Shown here piece after piece: positions 24,821 to 37,389 of a DNA stretch of 64,000 nt. This stretch comes from Artocarpus heterophyllus. Its lineage: Eukaryota; Streptophyta; Magnoliopsida; Rosales; Moraceae. The stretch's first letter is position 1. Each line of letters starts with the position of its first letter. The notes beneath the pieces are model-generated. The model was not told the origin of the DNA. It made no database searches and worked only from the letters and a program-made list of their open reading frames with translations. The position numbers and the translations under genes are program-made. The stretch covers positions 31,343,893 to 31,407,892 of the forward strand of contig CM046331.1 of assembly GCA_025403435.1 (NCBI GenBank), written 5' to 3'.

Positions 24821-25894
24821 GTAATCATGTTCTGTTAAGACTTAAACCGCCAGATTTATAGTGGTTTTATTCTTAATGTGAAAATTTTATCCACCCAATG
24901 CTGTTGTAGTCATCCGCTATTAGATTAACCACCCACCTATTTGGACCATCGGTCTGAAAGAAGACTAACTATGCAACTATGCTCGCTACTACAAATCTGT
25001 ATTAAACGATGGAGTTTAGAAGACAGTTTCATAAAATCCGTCATCTAAAGACAAATAAGATATACAAAAATTGCTGTAGAAAGCTACGTGTAGACAGCTT
25101 TTTAACGACCGTCTCTTAATCTTTCACTCTTTTTCAAAAAATTTAAATGCTTGCCAAATCTTCCCTCTATCTCTCCAAAATTTTAAATACTTTGTCTCTG
25201 CAAAATGATCTCATCTCTTTCTCTCCCCATTTCAAACAATTGTTGCCCCCACCCTTGCCCACCGTCATGAAATCCTCCACCGCCCCTATTGCAACACCGC
25301 CCTTTGCCCACCACCCTCCCCATCGTCGTGCCTTCTCCCTCTCACCTGCCATCACGGTCACCCCCTTTCCGTCGGGACCCCCACCCTTGACCACCACAAA
25401 TGATTTTGATCAAGCTTATGAGAATGTGTGACCAATTAGCTAATCAGATTAATAAACAAAACCAAATTCTTATGGCTCTATAATTCTGTTTATTGTCATT
25501 TTTTTCCTGTTATTTATGTTATATAGATATTGTAGTTAAACTTATAAAATAACTAACGCTAGGAAGTGCCCAAGTAAGACGTAAAAAACAAAAGCTAGCT
25601 AGCAACCTCTGGAAAATAATAAAGCTAATCTTCTAATGTAAGCAGTGGCGGAGCCAAAAAAATTTTTCTAGTGAGGGCGTGAATTAAACTAAAAATTTCT
25701 ACTACAACACATCATTACTATTTTAATTCACTTTTTGAAATTTATGGTTTATGAAATTATGAATTCATATAATATTATAATTGAGTCGTTTATTTATTTG
25801 TAAGGTGTTTAGAAAACTAATTGGAATTGAAAATTTTGGTTTAAAAATTGTAGCATGTGTGAACTTAACAATGTAGCAATTTTTGTTTTTTGCT
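24821..25894. other. Continuation of the duplicated segment, then non-coding DNA
   Basis: 24821-24935 matches 63095-63200, with shared blocks TGTTAAGACTTAAA and ATCCACCCAATG. From about 24988, CTACTACAAATCTGTATTAAACGATGG and the later GACGGTCGTTAAAAAGC-like pieces resemble a decayed CACTA-type terminal region, but no second end was found. 25147-25431 is an open but low-complexity Pro-rich frame that I do not call a gene. Confidence 0.5.
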
Positions 25895-25897
25895 GTA

Positions 25898-26319
25898 CAC
25901 TGCAAGAAAAACTACATTTAACGACGTATTATTTACGACATGTTGTTTTTGAATGTCGTTGAAAAGTACATACAACGACATCTCTAACAAAGATGTCATT
26001 AACGACATTTGAAACAATAATTAACGACATCTATATAGATGTCGTATTAAAGGTCTTCTTTTGACGACAAGTAGGAGATGTCGTCAAAGCCTTGGAGATT
26101 CTACGACACCCCTTATAGACGATATTGGTCAAGATGTCGTCTATAAGGGGTGTTGTGGAATCTCCATGGCTTTGACGACATCTCCTACTTGTCGTTAAAT
26201 AATTTAACGACACTAAACTTTTGTCGTTAAAAGGAGAACTTTAATACGACATCTATATAGATGCCGTTAATTATTGTTTCAAATGTTATTAACGACATGT
26301 TTGTTAGAGATGTCGTTGT
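25898..26319. repeat. Inverted repeat of the CACTA element
   Basis: The palindrome centre lies near 26125. ACCCCTTATAGACGATAT and its inverse ATGTCGTCTATAAGGGGT flank a loop of a few bases. Further out GGAGATTCTACG/GTGGAATCTCC, GACGACAAGTAGGAGATGTC with its inverse, and ATTAACGACATCTATATAGA with its inverse also pair. Arms continue towards both TIRs, so a transcript would form an imperfect hairpin with arms near 250 bp. Confidence 0.88.
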
Positions 26320-26549
26320 TGTAACACCTACCTATTTTGATGTAATGGATTATGCTAAGTTAGTAACGACGTTAAGCAATTTTATTAATGATTCATGATT
26401 TTATGTTACTAACTATTTATTTTAAGTTTTATGATAGGTGACGATCACATGAAATCGATATGCTCAAGTGTTCATGTTAGTTACAATGTATGTTTATTTA
26501 TAATGCAAGGATGACTTGAATGCTATGATGTATTACATTTAAAGGACAA

Positions 26550-26674
26550 TTCGGTAGGCCAGACTTTCAAGTTCAGTAGGCCGAATAACCGTCAAGGATC
26601 GATAGGCCGATGGAAACCATCGGCAGGCCGGACTTCATGAAATTGGCAGCCGAACTGTGCAGTCGGCAGGCCGA
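26550..26674. repeat. GGCAGGCCGA palindrome cluster (solo LTR, 5' side)
   Basis: Six copies, some degenerate, of TCGGCAGGCCGA-like sites starting about 230 bp from the LTR 5' end. Confidence 0.85.
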
Positions 26675-29085
26675 TGACAGCTGATGAATAGTCATCCAAA
26701 GTCTCCTAAAAATGTGACAATGATGATTGGATAATGATTGATGATTGATTGACATATTTATGGATTAATTTCCTCATTTAAGGAAATAAAATCATTGACT
26801 TTACATTGATTGGTATTGTTTTAAATGGTTTCTTATTTTTAGAGGGCAAATTATGGTAAGATGAGATGATTTATTTGACTTTCCCTCTTTTCTCTCCATT
26901 CTCCACGCAAATTAGTCTAAGAATTAGTCAAAAAATTTCTGACATAATTGAGGGCATTGAAAATTTTTTACGTTATCCTCATTCACGACAATTTTTTCTC
27001 TCTCTAATCTTCTAAGACGTTTCTTTTCTCTTTTCTCTTCTACTTCACGCTTTCTTCTTGCCTTCTTTTCAATACTTCCCTGCTAGTTATTTGAAAGAAC
27101 AATAGAAATTTCATTGGTTGAATTCAAGGAATTTGAGAAGAATCATTTTGAGGTAAGAGTTTATTCTTGTTTTAATGAAATCCTTCTTGACATCCGACTA
27201 CTATATCTTCCTCTATAAAATTTCATTTTCTCTGAATTTTTAATATGTTATTCATATGTGAGTTTTGTGATGTTTCTCCAAGTTTCACCTTAATTGGGTT
27301 TTTCTATGATAAGTTATGAATTTTCTATCCTCTACCACTCATAGTAAAATATTGCTGTTTGGTTATGATGCATGAAAATGTGATTTTTGTTCAAGGGGTA
27401 AACGTGCTTTGTTTGCTACGAAATTTGGCAAGAATGTTCATGTATATGTTATGTTATGGACTGCAAATTTTGGTAATGTTTTGATGAGTGAATTATGTGT
27501 TATGAAATTTCTATTGAGACTAGGTCAAGAAACTGTTTTAACAATGTTAATTTTGGACTTTTGTTTTATGTGACGTTTTATATGTTTAAATGATTTTATT
27601 GATGATAAAATGATTTTATGATATTGAAATAGTAAGATGTTAGTATGAATTTTAAAATTAAAATATATGTGTTTTAATTGTTAGAAAATATTTTCAAAAG
27701 ATTACTCACTGCCTGTCAAACCTAAGTTAGTTTTATTACTGATTTTCAAATGTGTGTTTTGACCTACTCTGATTTCTATTGAAGCCAATTTTTGGATATG
27801 TTAGGGTTCTATATGTCTACTATATATGTTAATTTTTGTAGATTTTTCTTTGGTGTTAAAATGTGTTAAACGGACCTGAGAATAAAGTTGTTCATTGCCT
27901 TACTATTTCTGGCAGATTTCATGTTTGAAATGTATGGTTTGTTTTTAGATACTTAATGTAATTTTTATGACTAAAGAAAAATCATGGTAATATGTTTATG
28001 TATTAACTTTACCCTTGTCAAGTATGGTGCCTAAAGTATGTGTGAATGTTAAGTTTTTAAGTCTTGAATCCATGTAGGTCAGTGAAGTGTATGTGATGAT
28101 GATTTTATATTTTTGATGATTATGGTTATAGATGCATGTTATGAATTATGTTTGTAAGAGATGAATGTATATGTGATGTTATATGAATGGATGTTTATTC
28201 TATGATAATTAGTATTAATTCTATTTTGTATCTTTAAATAAATAAATGGCATGAACACACATAGGAACGAGCACATCGAGACCGCAGCGTCGTCACCAGT
28301 ACATATAAGGTTAAGTAAGCTAGTTTCTAAGGTAAGTACATTCTCACCTGCAACATGATATGTTATAAAGATTTGAAAACATGTTCTTGATGATATCTAT
28401 GATGGATTTTATGATGGTTTCATTTAAAGTTATGCATATTTGATTATGGCAAATTTAAAAGCATGAAAGTTATATATATATGTATCACCTAATAAGTGTT
28501 ACACACCAATGTTATGATATGATATGTTATGATGTCATGTTTGGTTTAGGATTAGCTACCCTTCTCCTCTCATGACGGCGCGCCTACAAAGATGATTATG
28601 GTGCAACACTTGGGCCCTTAAGATAAAATGGAATAAGTTTTTAATATGGTCAATGTAATGAAAGATATGTTTCTATGAAAATATGCTTAATGCACTATTA
28701 TGATACGATGACGATGATGATGATGATGATGGCGATGTTTATGAAATGATTTTAAATTGTGAGAATTATATGTACTTACTAAGCTTTAGCTTATTCAAGT
28801 TTATGTCATGTTGCAGAGAATGGTAAGAAAGTCATGGATTAGGCGGAGGATATGGGATGGCGTGTGAGCATAAGGAAGATGAATTGTAACCGAAAGAACG
28901 CCAATGATGCAAGTTTTATGATTTAAGCTATGGTTTATTATTTGAACATATTTTTATGATAAGTTTTAAAGAATACAAGAACTATGTTTTAATATTTTAT
29001 TTTATCATGTTAAGAATTTGATCTTTCACATTTTGAAAAGTTGAATTTGTCTTAAAATTAAGTTTTTTAAAAGTTTTTGGCTCTG

Positions 29086-29232
29086 TTGGCCTGCCAATCT
29101 CATTTTCGGCCTGCCGAACTTTGAAAGTTTTTAAACCCTGTTTTGCAGAATCTCTGTCGGCCTGCCGGTTGACGATTTCTGGCCTGCCGACCATGTTTGG
29201 CCTGCTGAAGTCTCTAGTTCAGCCTGCCGAAC
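29086..29232. repeat. GGCCTGCCGA palindrome cluster (solo LTR, 3' side)
   Basis: Six copies in the opposite direction to the 26550 cluster, ending about 255 bp from the LTR 3' end once the split part is added. Confidence 0.85.
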
Positions 29233-29534
29233 TGTGAGAGTAAATAGTTTTGAATGATGTTGTAACGCCCCCCTTACGGACGTCACAGATGTCGTTACAT
29301 TCATTCATTTAACCTTTATTTTAAGACTATTTGATCAAAAAGATTGTTTGAAAACATAACCCAGGATCCATGCATGCATTTTTTTTTTTATAACAATCAA
29401 TAAATTAATCCATAATAATATCAATAAAAATTTACTTGATCATAAACATTCTTTAATTAATTAAAGATTCCAAATAATAAAATCATAATTTAAAAAGAAA
29501 CATCACAACATTTTAAAACAATCAGCTCTCACTG

Positions 29535-29607
29535 TTCGGCAGACCGAACTTGATCGGCAGGTCGAACTTGATCTGCAGGCCGGAGAACGTCTACCGGCAG
29601 GCTGCCT
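29535..29607. repeat. GGCAGGCCG cluster (3' LTR, near the LTR 3' end)
   Basis: Four degenerate copies about 275-345 bp from the LTR 3' end. On the element's coding strand they read GGCCTGCCG. Confidence 0.8.
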
Positions 29608-32224
29608 GACTAAAAAGAAATTAGAAAAATTAATTTTTTTTTTTAGAACAAAAATCAATACTTCAATATGCAGAAGTCCATATACTTAAAATGATAAGAT
29701 AAAATAATTAAAACATAATTCGTAAATTCTTTAAAACTTATTAATAAACGTGTTCAAATTATAAAACATAGTTTATATCGTTGAAACTTCCTTCTTTGGC
29801 GTTCTTCCGTTTGCAATTCATCGTCCTTCGCTCACACGCCTTTCCTTGCCCTCCACCTAATCGATGACTTTCTTACCCTTATCTGCAACATGATATAAAC
29901 TGATTAAGCTAAAGCTTAGTAAGTACATTATTATCTCACAACTTAAAACATTTATGAACATCATCATAATAGTGCACTAGGCACATTTTCATAGGAACAT
30001 ATCTTTCATAACATTGACCAATTTAAAACTTATTCTATTTTATCTTAAGGGCCCAAGTGTTGCACCATAATCATCATCGTAGGCGCGCCGTCATGAGAGG
30101 AAAAGGGTAGCTAATCCTAAACCAAACATGACATCATAACATATCATAACATTGGTGTGCAACACTTATTTAGGTGATACATATATATACATATATAAAA
30201 TTTTCATGCTTTGAAATACGTCATCATCATACATGCATAACTTTATGAACATCAAAATATTTCATGAGAGAACTTTAAATGAAACCATCATAAAATCCAT
30301 CATAGAATAATTATCATTATGCACATAATTTCAAACCTTTTATAAAATATATTATGTTGCAGGTGAGAATGTACTTACCTTAGAAGCTAGCTTACTTAAC
30401 CTTATATGTATTGGTGACGACGCCGCGGTCTCGATGTGCTCAATCCTTGAAGTGTTCATGTCATTTATTCATTTAAAATTACAAAATAAAATTAATACTT
30501 ATTTTCATAGAGTAAAACATCCATTCATATAACACCACATATACATAATTCAAAACATGCATCCATAACCTTAATCATCAAAAATATACTTCTGACCTCC
30601 ATGAATTAAAAATTTAATAACTCAACATTCTCATATAATTTTAGCACCATACTTGACAGGGGTAAAGTTGATACATAAACATATTACCATGATTTTTCTT
30701 TAGTCATAAAAATTACTTAAAGTATCTAAAAACAAACCATACATTTCAAACATGAAATCTGCCAGCAATAGATAGGCAGCGAACAATCTTAAACTCAGGT
30801 CCATTTAATGCATTTTAACACCATAGAAAAATCCACAAAAATTAACATATACAGTAGACATATAGAACCCTAACATAGCGAAAAATTGGCTTCAACAAAA
30901 ATCGGAGCAGGTCAAAACACACATTTGAAAATCAGTAATAAAACTAACTTAAGTTTGAAAGGCAGTGAGTAATCTTTTGAAAATATTTTCTAACAATTAA
31001 AACATAAATATTTTAATTTTAAAATTCATACTAACATCTTATTAAGATACATTACAGTGCCACAAAAATATCCTAATGCCAAATAAAATCATTTAATCAT
31101 ACAAAAACATCACACAACTAGAATTCAATAATTCACTGATTGAGCAGTTTCAAAACCTAGTCTTAATGAAAACTCAATAACACATAAAATTTTCATCAAA
31201 TTATCACCAAAATTTCCAGTTCATAACTTAACATATACATGAACATATTTACCAAATTTCGTACATATCAAACTACATTTGCCCCTTGAACTAAAACCAC
31301 ATTTTTATGCAACGTAATCAAACAGCAACGTTTTACTGTGAGTGGCAGAGAGTAGAAAATTCTTATCTTAATGTAGAAAAATCAAAATAACGTGAAAATT
31401 GGAGGAAAATCACCTAACACATATGTGATAATCATATTAAAATTTCAGAGCAAAATAAAATTCCTAGATAAATTTATGGGGGTCGAAACATAGAGACAAA
31501 ACAACTTTACCGATCAGCATTAATTTGCAGTGAATGGCATAGAGAAGAAAATTCATATCTCGGTGTAGAAAAATCCAATTGAGGTGAAATTTTGAGGGTT
31601 AGTACATAACACATACATGAGTAACACATAAAAAAATCAGAGCAAAAGAAGTTTTGTAGAAAAAGATATGGCAATCGGATTACAGGGTATTCAAAATTTC
31701 AGAATTACAGAGAAGAGTCTCTTACCTCAAAAATTTTCTTCTCAAGCCTCCTTGAATTTAACCCCAACGAAAATTCAATATGTCTTTCAATTATTTGTAG
31801 CAATATTAAGGAGAGGAGAGAAGGAGAAACGTGAAGAGAAGTGAGAGAAGAATAGAGAGAGAAAAAAATGTGTGAGTGAGAATCACGTAAACGGGACACA
31901 TGAGAGGAGATGGTCTAATCTCTCTGTAATATTAAAAATAAATTTCTGAAAATAAGAGGGAGTCATTCACGTGTATGATGAGAAGTGAAAAAAAAGAAAG
32001 TCAAAAAAAAAATTTCTCTCTTACCATATATCAAGCTTTCAAAATCGGAAACCATATCAAATCATCCAATCCATCTAAAGTCAAAGGTTTCTTTACCAAA
32101 ATTAGAGCAATCAATCCAAAAATAAGCCAATCAATCACAAATCATCATTCAATCATAACCAATCATCGAAATTATCTCTATCACAAATTTTGGAGAGATC
32201 GCTGCTGATTGCTCGTCAGCCATC

Positions 32225-32352
32225 TTCGGCCTGCCGACTGCACAGTTCGGCCTTCCGAAGGCATGGAGTCCGGCCTGCCGATGAAATTGCATCGGCTTGC
32301 CGTTCCATGAGGACAATTCGGCCTACCGAACTTGAAGGTTCGGCCTGCCGAA
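32225..32352. repeat. GGCCTGCCGA cluster (3' LTR, near the LTR 5' end)
   Basis: Six copies at about 32227, 32248, 32271, 32293, 32319 and 32341 (spacing 21-26 bp), about 210-340 bp from the LTR 5' end. On the coding strand they read GGCAGGCCG, opposite to the cluster at the other end. Confidence 0.9.
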
Positions 32353-32562
32353 CTGCCATATTTAAAACATTAAATAAATTGTTAAACATACTACATAAAA
32401 TTACATGAACACCTTGAACACATCAATTCCACATGGCCGTCACCTGTCATAATACTTAACATAAAATAGTTAGTAATATCATAACACATATTAATAAAGA
32501 AATTATTTAACGTCAATATTCATTTAACCTAATCCGTTACATAGAAATTGGCGGGTGTTACA

Positions 32563-32577
32563 ATTCTCCCCACCTTA
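32563..32577 (-). other. Polypurine tract of gypsy family A
   Basis: On the minus strand AAGGTGGGGAGAAT directly precedes the 3' LTR start TGTAACACCC. Confidence 0.85.
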
Positions 32578-32598
32578 TAAGAGTTTCGTCCTCGAAAC

Positions 32599-35500
32599 TC
32601 AGAACCGTTGCGGATTCTTAGTTCTCATATCGTCTTCACGTTCCTATGTAGCTTCTTCTACTTGGTGATTTCGCCAAAGCACCTTGACCAATGGAATTTC
32701 TTTGTTCCTCAAGGTCTTGGTTTTTCGATCAAGTATCTCCACTGGCTTTTCTTCATAACTTAAGTCTTCTCGTATCTCGATCACTTGTGGCTCAATCACA
32801 TGCGTAGAGTCTGGAACATATTTCTTGAGCATCGAAACATGGAACACATCATGCATTGCGGACATTTCTGAGGGCAACCTCAGCTGATAAGCTACTTTAC
32901 CTATCCGCTTCACAATTTCATAAGGACCGATGAATCTTGGGTTCAACTTGCCTTTCTTACCAAATCTCATGACTCCTTTCATTGGTGCAACCTTCAAGAA
33001 CACAGATTCACCTATAGCGAATTCTAAGGGTCTTCTTCTCTTGTCAGCATAACTCTTTTGACGGCTTTGCGCGGTCTCTATTCTTCTTCTTAATAACTTT
33101 ATCATCTCGGAGGTTTCGTTAACAAAATTAGTCTTTTCATCGACAATGCTTTCCATCATTTTCTTCTCACCAACTTCATAGCAACATATAGGCGACCTAC
33201 ATTTCCGCCCATATAAAGCCTCATAAGGTGCCATCCCAATTGTCGCCTGGTAACTGTTGTTGTAAGCGAACTCCGCTAATGGTGACACTTTACACCAGCT
33301 GGTCTTGAAGTCAAGAGTACAGGCCCGAAGCATATCCTCCAAGATCAGGTTCGTTCTCTCCGTTTGGCCATCTGTCTGAGGATGAAAAGCTGTACTGAAA
33401 TGTAACTTGGTCCCCATTGCAGCCTGAACACTTTTCCAAAACTTGGATGTGAATCTGCCATCACGGTCTGAGATGATAGACTTAGGGATTCCATGAAGTC
33501 GTACGATCTCCTTGACATAGAGTTCCGCTAACCGTTCCATAGAATAAGTGATCCTGACAGGAATGAAATGTGCCGTCTTCATCAATCGATTGACAACAAC
33601 CCAAATAGCATCATAGCCATTCATAGTCTTGGGCAATCCAGTAATGAAATCCATTGCTATATCCTCCCATTTCCATTCCGGTATCTGGATTGACTGTAAT
33701 TCACCACCAGGTCTCTGGTGTTCAGCTTTGACTTGCTGACATGTTAAACATTTCCTTACATACATGGCGACATCACGCTTCATTCCAAACCACCAGAAGT
33801 TACCCTTTAAATCATTATACATCTTTGTTGTACCTGGATGAATTGAGTAAGGAGTGTCATGAATTTCTGCCAAGATTCTTTCCCTTAGACCATCAACGTT
33901 GGGAACACATAAGCGGTCTTTGAGGTGTAGAGTTTCGTCATCCGTGATACAAAACTCTTGACATTTTCCTTCTCTCATTTCCTGCTTAATCCTTGCGAGG
34001 CTTACATCGTCATCTTGTTTACTCCGAATCTCATCATACAGCGTCGGAGCAAAGGTGAGGGCTGACAGCTGGCCTGCTACAAGTTCCAAACCAAAGTCTA
34101 GAATTTCCTTTCTCAAAGGTGGAGACATTGCTTGCATTGACATCAATGTAGCTGTTGTCTTTCTACTTAAAGCATCAGCCACTCGGTTAGCCTTTCCAGG
34201 GTGATACAGGATTTCACAATCATAATCCTTCACCAATTCAAGCCATCTTCATTGTCTCATATTCAAGTCCCTTTGCGTGAAGAGGTACTTTAAACTTTGA
34301 TGATCTGTAAAGATCTTGCATTGGACCCCATATAAATAGTGTCTCCATATCTTCAACGCAAAAATGACTGCTGCTAACTCGAGGTCATGAGTAGGATAGT
34401 TCTTTTCGTAATCCTTCAGTTGTCTTGACGCATAGGCAATCACCCTTTCATTTTGCATTAAAACAGCTCCAAGGCCCATTTTGGATGCATCACTATAAAT
34501 TACGAATCCATCATTTCCTTCTCGCATGCTTCAGTCCATTCATACTTCTTTCCCTTGCGAGTCAGATTCGTGAGTGGGGCTGCTATCTTGGAGAAATCTT
34601 CTACGAATCTCCGATAATAACCTGCTAGACCCAAGAAGCTCCTTATCTCGCTTGCGTTTGTCGGTTGCTTCCAATTGAGAACAGCTTCTACTTTAACAGG
34701 GTCTACCATAATCCCTTCTTTTGATATTATATGGCCCAAGAAAGATACTCTGTCGAGCCAAAATTCACACTTAGAGAATTTTGCATATAGCTTGTGTCTC
34801 CTTAATGTCTCCAACACAATTTTTAAATGCTCCTCGTGTTCTTCCCGATTCTTTGAATAGACAAGAATATCATCGATAAACACAACAACAAATTTATGAA
34901 GGAAATCCTTGAATACCCGATTCATCAAATCCATAAAAGCAGCAGGTGCATTCGTCAGACCGAAAGGCATAACCACAAATTCATAGTGACCATACCTCGA
35001 CCTGAAGGCAGTTTTAGGGATATCTCCTTCTTTAATCTTCAGCTGGTGATAACCTGACCGTAGATCAATCTTTGAAAACACAGATGCACCCTTGAGCTGA
35101 TCAAACAAATCATCAATTCGAGGCAACGGGTACTTGTTCTTGATTGTCACCTTGTTCAGCTCTCTGTAGTCGATGTAGAGTCTCATAGTGCCATCTTTCT
35201 TCTTAACAAATAGAACTGGAGCTCTCCATGGAGAGTAGCTTGGCCTGATGAAGCCTTTGTCAAGTAGTTCCTTTAATTGTGTGTGAAGCTCTTTTAACTC
35301 TATCGGGGCCATTCTGTAAGGTGCCTTAGAGATCGGGTCGGTGCCTAGAGCGAGCTCAATCTCGAATTCGACTTCTCTTTCTGGCGGTAGACTTGTCAGA
35401 TCATCAGGAAACACTTCAGCATATTCTCGAATTACAGGCACCTCTTTAATTCTTATCTTTTCTTCTTGGCTTTTGTCTACAATGTTCGCCAGATAGCCCA

Positions 35501-35769
35501 TGCAGCCACTTGCTAATAACTTCCTTGCTTTCATTGCAGATAAAATCATGCTGGGTTTCTTTCTAGACTCGCCAACATAAACGAACTTCTGATCACCTTC
35601 AGGATGGAAGATCACTTTTCGTTTCCGACATTCGATAGAAGCATTGTACTTGCTCAGGAAATCCATCCCAAGAATCATATCATAGTCATGCATGTCGATC
35701 ACAATGAGGTCGATGAAGAGTTCCCTATCAGAAATCCATAGGGGTACTATACGCATACAGTACGTAGAT
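32599..35769 (-). pseudogene. Gypsy family A pol, 3' part (end of PR, RT, RNase H, integrase, chromodomain-type tail)
   Basis: Reads minus from the copia junction. The end of the protease ([13 protein letters not shown]) is followed by RT with [25 protein letters not shown] and [11 protein letters not shown] (about 34865). RNase H ([24 protein letters not shown]) comes next, then the integrase zinc site (HPGTTKMYNDL..CLTCQQVK), the core (MDFITGLP, IISDRDGRFTS, DGQTERTNLILEDML) and a chromodomain-type tail. Lesions: a frame break with loss of some codons near 34515 between RT and RNase H, a TGA at about 34250 in MRQ*RW (probably CGA originally), and a TAG at 32644-32646 that cuts the tail (probably TGG originally). 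Its upstream part lies at 45404-46832. Confidence 0.93.
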
Positions 35770-37198
35770 TGTTAGACATGTATGCTCTAAGGAGTAAAAA
35801 TGTAACATGTTTTTGGAGACATTTTTATCAATAAAGAATTTATTCGTTTATATATACCAAATATTGTCCTCTTTACGTTTATATTTGTTGAATGTATGAT
35901 AAGCAAACAGTAGTCTGAGATTGTCAGTCTAAACCTTAAGAGTTGGGCATATGATGGGATGATTATGCGATAGACACGACTCTTAAGGTGATGGTCTAAA
36001 ATATATGATCCGCAATCGAGGGAATAAAGTTGGGCGCTTTATTCATGTAAAGATTGTTATGTTGTCTATATCCCTTTTGGGAGATGGTTTGTCTTGGCCA
36101 TCGGAGTTGGACTCCGTGAATAGAAACATTGGCGCGTTGTCATAGGTGACGATGTGTTAGATCGGGACATAAAGTGAATTGATTTGGATTAATAATTCTG
36201 TCTTGGCAAATCGATTCACTTTAGACAATCATTTGTATTGTATCTTAATCCTGAGATGAATAATGGGCCCGTTGTCTCGATTTGTGTCTTTTGATGTACC
36301 AATGGGTGACTCCCACATCTCTATAGTGGCATGCATGCCGGTACGTTGGAGGCATGACTCTTGGTAGCGTAGACTTGTTATTCATAGATATGGAATCCAT
36401 AGCTCCTCTTTAGGAGTAATGATATCCTCTTATATGCGTTGTCCTGTAATTGGAAAACTGGAGCGCTCAACCATTTGGATACATAGGTGTAACCGAATGG
36501 TATACTATCTTTGGATGGTAAGTTTTCTAATGGTGAGACAATGGAACGTAAGATAAAAATAATCGGGAAGGTAAGACAGAACTTGTCCTTAAGCCGGTTA
36601 TGGATGATCATATGGGGATGCGATACACTATGATATGTCATGGAGACTTAGCTACACGAGCTTCGTAATTCTATAAAGTTCGAGAGTGCAGCTCCAAGCT
36701 TTTAGTGGAGTAGCGTTGGAGTTGATAATTGTGAAATGTATATCTGGGATATTGGGTTTCATAATTATCATGAGCTTGAACTTTATAGGTCCATTTTGGT
36801 CCCCTTTGCTAGCTCACAAAATCCTGTAACGACACGGCGTGCTTTTCCAATAATTGGTGACTTATGTCGGATTTATCAGATTGGTTTAAAATTTATAAGA
36901 ATCAAATAATTCATGTCTGTTTATCGGTTGAATTAATTATGTAAGAAATTAGTTCAAGATGAACTTGTTGAATTATGGCGTTCGGATAATTCTTGTCTGT
37001 TTATCGGTTGTTTTAATTTTGGACAATTAGAACAAGATAAACTTGTAGAATTATTGTGAATTGATTTATTTTCTTAGAGATTATCTTGATAAAGTTTGTT
37101 TTGATCAGATATCTTTTCTATTGGGCTATTTGAATCAAAACTGAGACTTTATCCTTTAGAATCTCGGGTGGAAAATAAAAGATTCGTGGAGATTTTTT

Positions 37199-37262
37199 CT
37201 CGGCAGTTCGGCCTGCCTATCAGAAAGTTCGGCCTGCCTATCACACAGTTCGGCATGCCGAC
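37199..37262. repeat. GGCCTGCC palindrome cluster (copia 5' LTR)
   Basis: Three units of 21 bp: GTTCGGCCTGCCTATCAGAA, then the same with CACAC, then GTTCGGCATGCCGACC. Confidence 0.9.
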
Positions 37263-37380
37263 CGTGACAGTTAAGATTACGTGTTTTTCACGCGTATCTT
37301 ATCAGATATTGATCCAAACTTGATTCTGTTTCGATTTTTGAGACCTAATCTGATATGGACTGACCCCAAGGACCAATAGG

Positions 37381-37389
37381 TATAAAAAG
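37381..37389 (+). promoter_or_regulatory. TATA box of the copia 5' LTR
   Basis: TATAAAAAGG about 400 bp before the LTR end, repeated at 45004-45012 in the 3' LTR. It is probably the promoter for the genomic RNA. Confidence 0.7.

Larger units (their letters stand above)
26320..29260 (+). mobile_element. Solo LTR of gypsy family A, left part
   Basis: Starts TGTAACACCTACC after GTTGT (26315-26319). It is cut at 29260 by a full-length element of the same family and resumes at 50357-50584, ending GGGGCGTTACA before GTTGT (50585-50589). The matching TSD and lack of internal genes show a solo LTR of about 3.17 kb. Orientation is opposite to the inserted element. Recognisable blocks shared with the intact LTRs include GCGCGCC (about 28580), ACCTGCAACATGATATG (about 28350) and CTAAGCTTTAGCTTA (about 28778). 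Confidence 0.93.
29261..32562 (-). repeat. 3' LTR of gypsy family A
   Basis: On the plus strand it runs from TGTAACGCCCC to GGGTGTTACA. It matches 47051-50351 closely. No gene is inside; the short open frame near the U3 end is also in the other LTR. Confidence 0.95.

Noticed and set aside
25147..25431. Pro-rich 94-codon open frame
   Set aside because: Low-complexity CCACC-rich sequence, no domain, no second copy and no convincing splice sites or start context.
31705..31899. 64-codon frame in the gypsy LTR, identical at 49493-49687
   Set aside because: LTR duplicate in a Ser/Leu-rich low-complexity tract. No evidence of translation.
32225..32352. CRISPR-like look of regularly spaced short palindromes
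   Set aside because: This is plant nuclear DNA, the spacers are only about 10 bp and the repeats are degenerate. No cas-like genes exist.
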